Shown piece after piece: positions 11,314 to 19,737 of a stretch of 38,499 bases of DNA (its first letter is position 1; every line of letters starts with the position of its first letter). Under the pieces are notes generated by a model. It searched no databases. It was not told where the DNA came from and saw only the letters and a list, made by a program, of their open reading frames with translations. The DNA comes from an uncultured Alphaproteobacteria bacterium. GTDB lineage: Bacteria; Pseudomonadota; Alphaproteobacteria; HIMB59. A program made the position numbers and the translations under genes. The stretch lies in the NCBI GenBank assembly GCA_902521485.1, contig CABYRQ010000012.1:1-38499 (forward strand). Reading direction: 5' to 3'.

Positions 11314-11784
11314 ATGAAAAATAATAAATTTATAATATGTTATATACTAACTTTCTTTTTTGCTTCTTGTTCAATATCAAACCCTTTAAAAAAAGAATTA
11401 AAAGTAACAAGTAAAGTTTGTCCTCAATCTCTAATTTTATATGAAGCGAGATCTCTTAATTTAGGTAATGCCAGCATAGAGCTTCAAAATGATTATAATC
11501 TTAGTTGTAATCTATTGGTAGATAAAAGCATAGTTGAAATTTCCACTGACTACAAAATAAATGTGCTTATATCCGAGGAAGAAAAAAAAACTTATGTGGT
11601 TGATTTTATGATTTTTGTCACAAACCTAACTGAGGATAATACAATAGCTGAATTTCAATACCCTAAAGATCTTAAAATTGATAGGGAGGGTTATAAATGG
11701 CAAAATTTTGATTTAAATGAAAAAATTCAAATTGATTTAGACACCTATGATGAAGGAATAAAAATATTTTATGCTATTAATTGA
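11314..11784 (+). CDS. putative lipoprotein of unknown function
   Basis: I do not recognise the family. The 156-residue product has a basic start (KNNK), a hydrophobic stretch (about 6-16) and a lipobox-like FASC with Cys19, so it is probably a lipid-anchored envelope protein. The mature part is beta-rich with two further cysteines: Cys in SKVCPQS (about 36) and Cys in LSCNLL (about 65). These could form a disulfide. It is alone on its strand between thrB (divergent) and atpF (convergent; the 3' ends overlap by eight bases). Confidence 0.7.
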   Translation: MKNNKFIICYILTFFFASCSISNPLKKELKVTSKVCPQSLILYEARSLNLGNASIELQNDYNLSCNLLVDKSIVEISTDYKINVLISEEEKKTYVVDFMIFVTNLTEDNTIAEFQYPKDLKIDREGYKWQNFDLNEKIQIDLDTYDEGIKIFYAIN

Positions 11785-12262
11785 CTGATCTTAAATCAGT
11801 TACGCTTTTGATTACAATTCTAGATCTATTATCTTCTGAAAGATTAGAAAAATAATTCTCAATAATTTTATTTAATTCTATTGAGGCCTGACTTTTGATA
11901 GATTGAATCGCAGATAATTCAATTTGTTTAATTCTATCTAGGGAATTTTTTTCTTTTGATTTAATGGTTTGATTAGTTTTCTCTATAATATTTTTGGAAA
12001 TAGAATCAGCTTGCGACCTTGCATTAGATATAATTTCATCAACTTTATTAGATAAATCTATTGTTTGTTCTTCAGCTTCTTTGAGCTTTTCTTCTGCTTT
12101 TTTATAAGTTTCTAAAGAATTATCAATATTAAGCTTAATTTCTTCAATTTTTGAGTCTATACCACCAACCATCATCTTTTTGAAAGGTTTAATCATTATA
12201 ATGACAAAAGTAATAAAAGAAATTAATAACCAGAATTTAGGATCTTGAAATAAATAGCTCAT
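11777..12262 (-). CDS. atpF: ATP synthase F0 subunit b
   Basis: Subunit b is the peripheral stalk that holds F1 against F0. The 161-residue protein has one N-terminal transmembrane helix (about 9-27) and a long charged coiled coil to the C-terminus, including EETYKKAEEKLKEAEEQ-like repeats. This second copy keeps the family's short N-terminus, whereas the upstream gene encodes b'. Its start overlaps the b' stop (TAATG). It is the last gene of the F0 operon. No F1 genes follow, as is usual where alphaproteobacteria split F0 and F1 into two loci. Confidence 0.9.
   Translation of the reverse strand: MSYLFQDPKFWLLISFITFVIIMIKPFKKMMVGGIDSKIEEIKLNIDNSLETYKKAEEKLKEAEEQTIDLSNKVDEIISNARSQADSISKNIIEKTNQTIKSKEKNSLDRIKQIELSAIQSIKSQASIELNKIIENYFSNLSEDNRSRIVIKSVTDLRSVN
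11784..11800. terminator. small hairpin at convergent gene ends
   Basis: ACTGAT (11784-11789) and ATCAGT (11795-11800) form a perfect six-pair stem with a CTTAA loop where the lipoprotein gene and atpF converge. It lies inside the last atpF codons and no T-run follows on the + strand, so termination is only a possibility. Confidence 0.22.
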
Positions 12263-12720
12263 TAAAGATTAATATTACCCTTTTCTATATTAGTTACTTT
12301 TGATAAAAAATTAGCCGCTGAGTCTTTAAGTTGATCATTTAGTTCAGATATCGCTGTATTTTTTTCTTTCGCGACTCTTTCTTCAGTTTTTTTGATTTCA
12401 AGCTGGATCTTTTCTTCCGCAGCTTTCATTAAGTCTTCACTTTCTTTTATAGCTGTATTTTTAGCATCATTTATAATTTGTGATGCTTGGTTTTTTGCCT
12501 CAGTAAGTTTAGCCTCATAGTTTTCAATTATTGACTCAGCTTTTTTGATTAATTCATCTTGTTTTGAGATATGTGATTTTACAAAATTATCTCTTTGGTT
12601 CAAAAAAGCTCTAATTTTAGGAAGTGTAATGTATGTTAATACTGTAAACAGTATTACAAAAAAAACACCCAGCCAAAAAAGCTGAGATATAAAAAACTCT
12701 ACTTGCTCTAATTGAGGCAT
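12262..12720 (-). CDS. atpF': ATP synthase F0 subunit b'
   Basis: Alphaproteobacteria and phototrophs have a second, divergent b-type stalk subunit (b') that pairs with b. The 152 residues start with MPQLEQVEFFISQLFWLGV, typical of b', then a membrane helix (about 10-32) with LPKIRAFLNQR directly after it, and a long Ala/Lys/Glu-rich coiled coil. The gene lies 17 bases after atpE and overlaps atpF by one base, in the usual order a-c-b'-b. Confidence 0.92.
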   Translation of the reverse strand: MPQLEQVEFFISQLFWLGVFFVILFTVLTYITLPKIRAFLNQRDNFVKSHISKQDELIKKAESIIENYEAKLTEAKNQASQIINDAKNTAIKESEDLMKAAEEKIQLEIKKTEERVAKEKNTAISELNDQLKDSAANFLSKVTNIEKGNINL

Positions 12721-12737
12721 CCGTTAGTCAGTCTTCT

Positions 12738-12965
12738 TTAAGAAAATAGAATTACTAATGCTATGACCAATGCAAATAATGCAATAGCTTCAACTAGGGC
12801 AAAACCTAACATTGTCATGGTAAAAACTTCGTTTCTGGCAGCTGGATTTCTTCCAACAGCAGTAATAAAAGCAGCAAAAACATTGCCAATACCAATTCCA
12901 GCACCGATCACGCCAATCACTGCTAAACCTGCACCTAAGTATTTTAGTCCTTCAACTAGTTCCAT
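12738..12965 (-). CDS. atpE: ATP synthase F0 subunit c
   Basis: Subunit c forms the rotor ring. The 75-residue hairpin has a Gly-rich first helix (GAGIGIG at 21-27), the polar loop RNPAARNE (about 39-46) and the ion-binding carboxylate E59 in LGFALVEAIALF. The residue after E59 is Ala rather than the Ser/Thr typical of sodium-binding rings, so proton coupling is expected. The gene is preceded by a strong Shine-Dalgarno, fitting the need for many c copies per complex. Confidence 0.97.
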   Translation of the reverse strand: MELVEGLKYLGAGLAVIGVIGAGIGIGNVFAAFITAVGRNPAARNEVFTMTMLGFALVEAIALFALVIALVILFS

Positions 12966-12970
12966 ATTTA

Positions 12971-12977
12971 CCTCCTT
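12971..12977 (-). promoter_or_regulatory. strong Shine-Dalgarno for atpE
   Basis: On the minus strand AAGGAGG lies five bases before the atpE ATG. It matches the canonical anti-SD over seven bases and stands out in a window where most genes have weak or no visible SD. It probably raises translation of subunit c above its neighbours in the same mRNA. Confidence 0.75.
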
Positions 12978-12985
12978 ATGTTCAT

Positions 12986-13738
12986 CTAGTGTAAGTGTAA
13001 AGCGTCGTTAATATACAAACATGTTAATATTGCAAAAACATATGCTTGCAAAAATGCAATTAATATTTCCAAACCTGTTAAGGCTATTATGAATACTAAT
13101 GGCAAAATTCCAAAAAAACCTAGCGCAGAGACAAATCCTGCAAAAACTTTAAGTAAAGTATGACCAGCAAGCATGTTAGCAAAAAGTCTAACAGATAAGC
13201 TTATTGGTCTAGAGAGATAAGATATAATTTCAATTGGTATCAATAAAGGAAGCATATATACGGGCAAGCCAGGGATAACAAAAAAGCTAAAAAATTTTAC
13301 GCCATGTTTTACAAATCCTAAAACTGTGACAAAAATAAACACACCCATTGCAAGAGCTAAAGTCACTATGATATGGCTAGTAAAAGTAAAGCTGTAAGGG
13401 ATCATGCCAAAAAGATTTCCAAATAAAATAAACATGAATAAAGTAAAAACTAAAGGAAAGTATTTTTTGCCCTCTTTACCAACGGTGTCTGCTAATAGAC
13501 TATTAATAAAATTAAAACCAAGCTCAGCAGCAACTTGCATTCTAGTCGGGTATAGGTCACTTACAGAGTTTGTTTTTTTTGCTTTTAAAAAAGGCACTGT
13601 AAAAAAAATTAAAATAAACGCTGTAGTAATAGTCATCCATAAAGCAGAATTAGTAAAAGAGATATCAAAACCTAAAAAGTTAATGTCAACAATGGGTTGT
13701 ATTTCAAACTGTTTGAGAGGACTCTCACCCTTAGCCAT
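12986..13738 (-). CDS. atpB: ATP synthase F0 subunit a
   Basis: Subunit a provides the two half-channels for protons beside the c-ring. The 250-residue protein has the N-terminal SPLKQFEI segment, five to six transmembrane helices and the essential arginine R184 in RPISLSVRLFANMLAGH. The last helix holds the LEILIAFLQAYVFAIL motif with its conserved Gln, and the protein ends INDALHLH. Length is normal for the phylum. It follows atpI by 17 bases. Confidence 0.97.
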   Translation of the reverse strand: MAKGESPLKQFEIQPIVDINFLGFDISFTNSALWMTITTAFILIFFTVPFLKAKKTNSVSDLYPTRMQVAAELGFNFINSLLADTVGKEGKKYFPLVFTLFMFILFGNLFGMIPYSFTFTSHIIVTLALAMGVFIFVTVLGFVKHGVKFFSFFVIPGLPVYMLPLLIPIEIISYLSRPISLSVRLFANMLAGHTLLKVFAGFVSALGFFGILPLVFIIALTGLEILIAFLQAYVFAILTCLYINDALHLH

Positions 13739-13755
13739 GAGGTAATAAAACAGAT

Positions 13756-13992
13756 TTATTTAGAGTTTTCTATGCGACGTATAAGCCTGTAAATATTCAA
13801 TAAACCCGCAAAAAAACCAAGTATTATCAACGTTATTAAACCAATAGGTTTGCTGTCAAACATCTTATCTATCAACAATCCAATAACAACGGAAACAATT
13901 AAAGCGCCTAATAATTCAGTTGAGATTCTGTAAGCAAAGCTTAGACCTTGCATACTTGGCTTTTTACTATCATTTTCTTCATCATTTGCCAT
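13756..13992 (-). CDS. atpI: ATP synthase assembly protein AtpI (AtpZ/AtpI family)
   Basis: AtpI helps assemble the c-ring and may aid Mg2+ uptake. The 78-residue protein has a charged N-terminus, a FAYRISTELLGALIVSVVIG first helix and GLITLIILGFFAGLLNIYR as the second, matching the alphaproteobacterial AtpI pattern of a Glu in helix 1 and G..N.YR in helix 2. It heads the F0 genes and its ATG overlaps the smc stop by one base (TAATG), so smc and the F0 genes may be co-transcribed. Confidence 0.85.
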   Translation of the reverse strand: MANDEENDSKKPSMQGLSFAYRISTELLGALIVSVVIGLLIDKMFDSKPIGLITLIILGFFAGLLNIYRLIRRIENSK

Positions 13993-16592
13993 TATTCAGC
14001 ATACTTTACGGCTTCTTCTAATTCAACAGAGACTATTTGAGAAATTCCTTCCTCTGGCATTGTAACACCATAGAGTCTGTCTACTCTAGACATTGTCATT
14101 CGATTATGAGTAACAATAATAAATTTAGTTTGAATTTTTTGTGAAATTTCTTCGACCATACTACAAAATCTATCCACATTATTGTCATCTAGAGGAGCAT
14201 CAACCTCATCCAATATACAAAAAGGTGATGGATTCGCTATAAATACGGCGAATAATAATGAAATTGCAGTTAAAGCTTGCTCACCTCCAGATAATAAAGT
14301 TATATTTTGCATTTTCTTGCCTGGAGGACTGGCAAATATCTCCAAACCAGAGTTTAAAGGATCTTCATCATTTTGGATAAGTTTTAAATATGCCTTACCT
14401 CCACCAAATAACTTAGTGAATAGTCTCTCGAAATTTTCATTAACAATTTTAAATGCTTCTTTTAATCTCAATACACCTTCTTTATTAATTTTATTAATTG
14501 CCTCATGTAATTTTTCTATAGACTCTTGAATTTCATTTTTATCTTTAATTGTTTCATCAACTTTTTCTCTTAATTTTACATATTCATCTTCAGCAAGTAA
14601 GTTTACAGCACCAATTCTTTCCCTTTCAGCGTTTAATCTTAATACTCTTTTCTCTGCGGTCTCTAAATCTTCATCTCTTTTGAATTTATCTACTTCATTT
14701 TCTAAATTTAATAAATCAACATTAATTTTTTCTCTACATAATTGAGCGAGCTGAGTTAAATTATTTGAATAATTTGAAATTTCTGACTCCTTTCGTATTA
14801 ACTCCTCCTTTACAACAGAGTAATTTTGTTCTTTATTTCTTAACTCTTTTGAGAGGCTTTCTAAAAGATTTTCTTCCTCTTGTAATTTATTGTCAAAAAG
14901 TTTTTTTTCGTCATCTAGTTGCTTAATTTTATTAAGTAAAAATTGTCTTTTGCTATCAATATCTCCTGGATTGTTTTCAGAAATTTCTAATTCTTCTTTA
15001 GCAGTTTTTATTCTTTGATTTAAGTCCTCGGTTTTTTGAACAGTGACCTCTAAAATTCTTTCCCACTCAAGAACTTGCTTTTTAAGATCATTTAGCCTCT
15101 TTTCTTTTAATTCTGACAGTATTGTTGAGATATTAGCCTCATAAGTACTGGAAATAAAAAGTCCATCCCAACGCCACAAATTACCCTCTAGATCGACTAT
15201 AGCTTGTCCAATATTTATTTTTGTATGATTTTCTAAACCTTCTTTTTTTGAAGATACAATGGCAACATTATTAAGCTTATTCATTACTTGGTTTGGAGCT
15301 TTAATAACTTTAGAAGCTAGTTCACAATGAAAACTAAACTCTTTATTGGCCTGCTCACCTGAGTGCTCTCTCCAATAATAAATATCATCAGGTTCCAATG
15401 ATGCTAAAAGTTCTTTACCAAAAATAGCAGCTACTGCATTTTCGTATTTCTTATCAAAGGAAATATTGTTTAATAAACTTCTATCTGATTGATTGATGTT
15501 GCTGTCTCGATTTTCAGCCTCAAATTCCTTAGAGGATAAATCTTCAATATCTTTCATAATAGTTTTGATTTTACTTGTCGTTTCTTCAAATTGTGTTTGC
15601 TCAATTTGTAAGTCTTGATTAAGTTGTTTTACGCGATGCTCGAGGTTTATTTTGTGTTCTTCAAAACGTAATTCTTCCTGTTTAAGATTTTCTACAGTCA
15701 TATTCAACCTATCAAGTTCACTATTCAATGAGTATGATTTCTCTCTCATTGGTGGAATTTTAACTTTTAAATCCTCATAAGCTTGGTCTTGAATTGATAC
15801 ATCACCCTGGAAATCAGCGAGTTTTACTTTTATTTTATCTTTTTCTTCATTAAGTCTCTTAAGAATAAGTTGAATTTCATTTCTTTTTACGAAAAATACA
15901 GACGCTTCCGCATTCTTGATTAAAGTTGATATATTTCTAAATCTTTCGGCTTCTTTAGCTTGTTTTTTAAGAATAGCTAATTGTTCTTCGTATGTTTGAA
16001 TAACATCCTCTACCCTCAATAGATTATTATTGGCACCTTTCAACCTCAACTCTGCATCATGTCTTCTGGATTGCAGACCAAGTATTCCCGCAGCTTCCTC
16101 TAAAACCATTTTTCTATCTTCTGGTTTCGCTTGGGTGATTGCCCCAATACGACCTTGACTAACTATCGAAGTTGATCTAGCTGATGTGGAGGCGTCGGCA
16201 AATAGCAATTGAATATCTTTCAATCTTACCTCTTTACCATTTATGAATGAATTCGTTCCTTCTCCTCTCCATATCTTTCTAGCAATTTCTAATTGTTTTG
16301 ACTGAAATTTATTTTCTAAATCACTTCCATCAATATTTACAAACAAACCTACTTCAGCGATATTCCATGAGGGACGATTATCAGTTCCATTGAAAATTAA
16401 ATCATCAATCTCTTTGCCGCGAAGTTGTTTGGCAGAAACTTCCCCTAAACCAAACCTTATTGCTTCAACAATGTTTGATTTTCCGCAACCATTGGGACCA
16501 ACTATACCAGTAAGACCATTTTTGATTTCAAAATCTGTTGGCTCTACAAAAGATTTAAAACCTTTAATTGAGAGTTTATCTAAAGATAACAA
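13992..16592 (-). CDS. smc: chromosome segregation ATPase SMC, short-armed
   Basis: SMC dimers load onto DNA and organise and separate chromosomes. Visible parts: Walker A GPNGCGKS at 32-39; N-terminal arm about 165-370; a compact alphaproteobacterial-type hinge about 375-480, ending GQAIVDLEGNLWRWDG; C-terminal arm about 490-700; ABC signature LSGGE 767-771; Walker B ILDEVD 793-798; a His switch in IIVTHNRMTM. At 866 residues it is well below the usual ~1150, and both arms are shortened by similar amounts, so it is probably a real compact form and not a broken gene. Start is TTG, one base after the upstream stop. Confidence 0.95.
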   Translation of the reverse strand: MLSLDKLSIKGFKSFVEPTDFEIKNGLTGIVGPNGCGKSNIVEAIRFGLGEVSAKQLRGKEIDDLIFNGTDNRPSWNIAEVGLFVNIDGSDLENKFQSKQLEIARKIWRGEGTNSFINGKEVRLKDIQLLFADASTSARSTSIVSQGRIGAITQAKPEDRKMVLEEAAGILGLQSRRHDAELRLKGANNNLLRVEDVIQTYEEQLAILKKQAKEAERFRNISTLIKNAEASVFFVKRNEIQLILKRLNEEKDKIKVKLADFQGDVSIQDQAYEDLKVKIPPMREKSYSLNSELDRLNMTVENLKQEELRFEEHKINLEHRVKQLNQDLQIEQTQFEETTSKIKTIMKDIEDLSSKEFEAENRDSNINQSDRSLLNNISFDKKYENAVAAIFGKELLASLEPDDIYYWREHSGEQANKEFSFHCELASKVIKAPNQVMNKLNNVAIVSSKKEGLENHTKINIGQAIVDLEGNLWRWDGLFISSTYEANISTILSELKEKRLNDLKKQVLEWERILEVTVQKTEDLNQRIKTAKEELEISENNPGDIDSKRQFLLNKIKQLDDEKKLFDNKLQEEENLLESLSKELRNKEQNYSVVKEELIRKESEISNYSNNLTQLAQLCREKINVDLLNLENEVDKFKRDEDLETAEKRVLRLNAERERIGAVNLLAEDEYVKLREKVDETIKDKNEIQESIEKLHEAINKINKEGVLRLKEAFKIVNENFERLFTKLFGGGKAYLKLIQNDEDPLNSGLEIFASPPGKKMQNITLLSGGEQALTAISLLFAVFIANPSPFCILDEVDAPLDDNNVDRFCSMVEEISQKIQTKFIIVTHNRMTMSRVDRLYGVTMPEEGISQIVSVELEEAVKYAE

Positions 16593-16593
16593 A

Positions 16594-17277
16594 TTAATTA
16601 TTCAATTTTTTATTTATTATTTTTATAAATTCCGATGCGGGCCTATTTCCTTGAACTTTATCTCCACCAATTAAAAAAGTTGGAGTGCTTTCAATACCAA
16701 AACTTTCTTGAGACTCAACTTGAACACTTAATAATTTGTCTTGAATGTCTTTATTTTCTAGACAAGATTGTAGTTGATCTTGTTCTAAACCATGTTGGAG
16801 TCCATAACTGTTAAGTAACTCAATAATCTCTTCTCCAGAGCTCGCTTTTGTCCAAACATCGTAGTTTTGATAGACAGATTCAATGTAACTAGGTCTAATT
16901 GACAAATCACAACTTGCAACCATAGAAGCGTAAAAAGCAGCCTGATTTAATGGGAAGTCTATTACATAATAATTTACTGAACTAAAAATATCACTACTTT
17001 TTAGTTCTTTAAGTGTATTATTATGAAAATCTGCACAATGTGAGCAACTAAAGGATGAAAACTCAATTAAGTCTATGCTTTGATTAGATGACGACTTAAT
17101 TATAGGCGTGATTGAATTATTTGATAAAAATTTAGAATACTTATACTCACCAGCTATTTTCGTCTCAGATTCAGTGCTTTCTTGAGTAATTGTTTGCTCC
17201 TCATCGGTTTCCTTATCCTCTGAGCATGAAATGAAAAAAACTAGTAATGAAATTGTTAAAAATTTAATTATCTTCAT
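16594..17277 (-). CDS. DsbA-like thioredoxin-fold lipoprotein
   Basis: A DsbA-family thiol oxidoreductase acting outside the inner membrane. The 227-residue protein starts with a lipoprotein-like signal (FFISC, Cys18), then an acidic linker (19-40), then a thioredoxin fold with the active site C78-S-H-C81 in SSFSCSHCADFH and the cis-Pro loop IESTPTFLIGG near 190. The CSHC centre differs from E. coli DsbA (CPHC). The position between dciA and smc is standard in alphaproteobacteria. It overlaps dciA by 14 bases. Whether it oxidises or isomerises cannot be told from sequence. Confidence 0.9.
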   Translation of the reverse strand: MKIIKFLTISLLVFFISCSEDKETDEEQTITQESTESETKIAGEYKYSKFLSNNSITPIIKSSSNQSIDLIEFSSFSCSHCADFHNNTLKELKSSDIFSSVNYYVIDFPLNQAAFYASMVASCDLSIRPSYIESVYQNYDVWTKASSGEEIIELLNSYGLQHGLEQDQLQSCLENKDIQDKLLSVQVESQESFGIESTPTFLIGGDKVQGNRPASEFIKIINKKLNN

Positions 17278-17716
17278 TTATTTTCGTATTAATGTTTTCA
17301 AAGATTTTTTTTACTTCCTGGTCTTTTATATCATTAAAATTTTGATAATTTACACTTTTTACTGACGCACTAAGAGTTTTTACTATTGGTTTTTGAACAT
17401 ATTTAGAACTAGTTGAAAGATCTTGAAAAAATAGGATTTTTTTTACTTTTACTCCGGTTACCTCCTCAATTTTTATGACTATTTCATTTGTCCTTGAATG
17501 CATTTCGAAAGATTTTTCTGAATTAACTCTTAATTCAAGAATTACAGATTCTGTTTTATTATTTATTATAGTTTTTTTTAATTGAACAAATTTATTGTTA
17601 TTTCCAAAAATATACTCCCAGTTTTTTAGAATAAGAGTATTTATTTTTAGCTTTTTTTTATTTACCTTATTTACCAGATGAAAAGCAATATCATTGAGCT
17701 TGGAGAACTTTTTCAT
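17264..17716 (-). CDS. DciA-like (DUF721) protein
   Basis: DUF721/DciA proteins load or recruit the replicative helicase DnaB where DnaC is absent. The 150-residue protein has the family's N-terminal alpha/beta domain with a W in LILKNWEYIFGNN (family W..ivG) followed by K, and VILELRVNSEKSFEMHSRTNEI, matching the L.V.v.s.a.a.eL.y....i pattern. The C-terminal part is Lys/Asn-rich and probably flexible. Gene order mutY (divergent)-dciA-dsbA-smc supports the call. Its first 39 bases overlap the start of mutY on the other strand. Confidence 0.82.
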   Translation of the reverse strand: MKKFSKLNDIAFHLVNKVNKKKLKINTLILKNWEYIFGNNNKFVQLKKTIINNKTESVILELRVNSEKSFEMHSRTNEIVIKIEEVTGVKVKKILFFQDLSTSSKYVQKPIVKTLSASVKSVNYQNFNDIKDQEVKKIFENINTKINEDN

Positions 17717-18676
17717 AAAAACAAATTTATCCCCTTAATCCTACATTGGTTTAAAAAAAATCAAAGAAACTTATATTGGAGAAAGAATAGAAATTTATAC
17801 TTAACTTATTTATCAGAAATTATGCTACAACAAACAACTGTTAAAACAGTAGAAAATAAAATATTAGAAATTATAAATATTTTTCCAAGTTTTAATTCCT
17901 TTAAGAATAAAAGATTAGAGCATTTATTAAAAGTTTGGTCAGGATTAGGTTATTACAAGAGGGCAGAGAATTTATTCAAAGCAGTAACTATTATTAACAA
18001 TAAGTATAATGGTGAATTGCCAGATGATAGAGGTAGTCTTATCTCTTTGCCTGGTGTTGGGAAATATACTTCAAGCGCGATATTAGCTATAGGCCACAAT
18101 AAAAAATCATTTCCAGTAGATATCAATGTTAAAAGATTAATACAGAGAGTATCTGGTTTAAAACTCAATGATGATGAGATCGAAGAAATACTTAGTTTAG
18201 CTTGTAAAAAAAAGATTTCTTATAGGAGTTTATCCGAGTCGATGATGGATTATAGTTCCATTATTTGCAAAAAAAATAACCCCGAATGCTCCAATTGTAT
18301 ATTTTCTAATTTTTGTAAATCAGCTTTCCAATCATTTAAAAATAATAAAAATATAAAAAAAAATAATAAGGAAATAGATTTTTATTTAATAAACTCTCCT
18401 TTACATATTTGTTTTATAAAAAAACCAAAATTTCAATTTTACAAAAACTTTATCCATTTACCCTCAAATTTGGATAAAGAATTTGTAGCAAATTTAAATT
18501 TAATAAATAAAGAAAAAATTAAAAGTTTTAAATTTACAATTACAAATAATCTCTTCCAAATAAATGTTTATAAACTCAATCATAAAAAATTAAAAATTAA
18601 CAATTCAGTATGGATAGAAAAATCAAAAACTAACGAGCTTGCATTACCAACACTCTTTAAAAGAATATTAATTTAA
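17678..18676 (+). CDS. mutY: adenine DNA glycosylase
   Basis: MutY removes adenine mispaired with 8-oxoguanine or G. The catalytic Glu is E47 in LSEIMLQQTTV; the helix-hairpin-helix LPGVGKYTSSAI (124-135) leads to catalytic D148 in PVDINVKRL. The [4Fe-4S] ligands are C197, C204, C207 and C213 (C-x6-C-x2-C-x5-C). The C-terminal 8-oxoG-recognition domain (about 225-332) is present but Lys/Asn-rich and weakly conserved. The only start candidate is ATG 17678, which lies inside the opposite dciA gene. Its 3' end overlaps ccrM by four bases. Confidence 0.96.
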   Translation: MKSNIIELGELFHKNKFIPLILHWFKKNQRNLYWRKNRNLYLTYLSEIMLQQTTVKTVENKILEIINIFPSFNSFKNKRLEHLLKVWSGLGYYKRAENLFKAVTIINNKYNGELPDDRGSLISLPGVGKYTSSAILAIGHNKKSFPVDINVKRLIQRVSGLKLNDDEIEEILSLACKKKISYRSLSESMMDYSSIICKKNNPECSNCIFSNFCKSAFQSFKNNKNIKKNNKEIDFYLINSPLHICFIKKPKFQFYKNFIHLPSNLDKEFVANLNLINKEKIKSFKFTITNNLFQINVYKLNHKKLKINNSVWIEKSKTNELALPTLFKRILI

Positions 18677-19737
18677 TTCCTCATCTTCTTTCTAATTTCA
18701 TCGATACATATTAAATTCTTTTTTTTATCCTCATAATACCAATAATCCCATCCATTGAAACTCGATGTATTATTTACTTTTGCAGCAATTTTATGAATTG
18801 ATCCTCTCTCATTTTTATATGAAATACTCCCATCCGGTAAAATTGTAGCTTTATAGCTTTTCTTATTGTTATAAAGTTTGGCACCTGGTTTTAAATGTCC
18901 ATTGTCAATTAAACTTGCAAAGGGTATTTTTTGTGTTGGTTTATCTTTTTCATTAATCTCTAATAAATTATTTTTTAGAGATTTAATTTTTTTTAATCTT
19001 TTAATGGCTAAATTAAAATAACCTTCATCTTTTTCAAAACCAATGTAATTTCTACCCAAATATTTTGACTCAGCACAGAAACTTGCTGTGCCTGCAAAAG
19101 GTTCTAGTACTAAATCTCCTTGTATCGATGACTGAATAATAATTTTTTTCATTAAAGCTAAGGGTTTTTGAGTTGGGTGAGCTGTTTGGTTTTTATTGTT
19201 TTTCAGCCTTTCTTTACCTGAACAAATTGGGAAGTTCCAAATACTTCTCTCTTGTCTGTCTTCATTTGCAACCTTTAAAGTATGATAATTAAATTGATAC
19301 TTAGATTTAGGTTTTTTTGAACACCAGATAAGAGTTTCATGCGCATTAGTAAGTCTGGTTGCCCTAAAATTTGGTAACGGGTTAGATTTGGCCCAAATCA
19401 CATCATTTAAAATCCAAAAGTTTAAATCTTGTAGAATTTTTCCAATTCTAAAAATATTATGATATGAACCAATAATCCATAACCCCCCATCAGGTTTAAG
19501 AACTCTTTTACACTCAGTTAAATAAGAAAAGGTAAAATCATCATAACTCGAGTAGCTATCAAATTTATCCCAATCCTGATTGACACCATTGACAATGGAA
19601 TGATTTGGTCTAGTTAAAACTTTGTTTAATTGTAAATTATAAGGAGGGTCTAAGAAAACTAAATCAATTGTCTGATCTTCTATCTTAGCCAATAGATCAA
19701 GACAATCACCTAAATATAGGTTATTTGATTTCAACAC
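18673..19737 (-). CDS. ccrM: CcrM-type adenine-N6 DNA methyltransferase (GANTC)
   Basis: CcrM methylates adenine in GANTC and couples cell-cycle gene control to replication in alphaproteobacteria. The 354-residue enzyme has DPPYNLQ at 30-36 (motif IV) near the N-terminus and the SAM-binding LEPFAGTASFCAE (motif I) near 215, the order of beta-class methylases. A C-terminal RAMA-like domain (about 265-350, HLKPGAKLYN..., FNGWDYWYYED) is the CcrM hallmark. No restriction enzyme is adjacent, so it is solitary. Start is GTG; the 61-base upstream gap carries a promoter-like sequence with two GANTC sites. GANTC specificity is inferred from family. Confidence 0.93.
   Translation of the reverse strand: MLKSNNLYLGDCLDLLAKIEDQTIDLVFLDPPYNLQLNKVLTRPNHSIVNGVNQDWDKFDSYSSYDDFTFSYLTECKRVLKPDGGLWIIGSYHNIFRIGKILQDLNFWILNDVIWAKSNPLPNFRATRLTNAHETLIWCSKKPKSKYQFNYHTLKVANEDRQERSIWNFPICSGKERLKNNKNQTAHPTQKPLALMKKIIIQSSIQGDLVLEPFAGTASFCAESKYLGRNYIGFEKDEGYFNLAIKRLKKIKSLKNNLLEINEKDKPTQKIPFASLIDNGHLKPGAKLYNNKKSYKATILPDGSISYKNERGSIHKIAAKVNNTSSFNGWDYWYYEDKKKNLICIDEIRKKMRN

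Noticed and set aside
12763..13011. 82-codon plus-strand frame over atpE
   Set aside because: It is the antisense shadow of a clearly conserved subunit c gene; its composition (Pro/Ala/Thr-rich) mirrors the opposite strand and there is no start signal.
13992..16592. smc as a pseudogene or a frameshifted gene because of its short length
   Set aside because: Head, hinge and signature motifs are complete and in one frame, and the missing length is split equally between the two arms.
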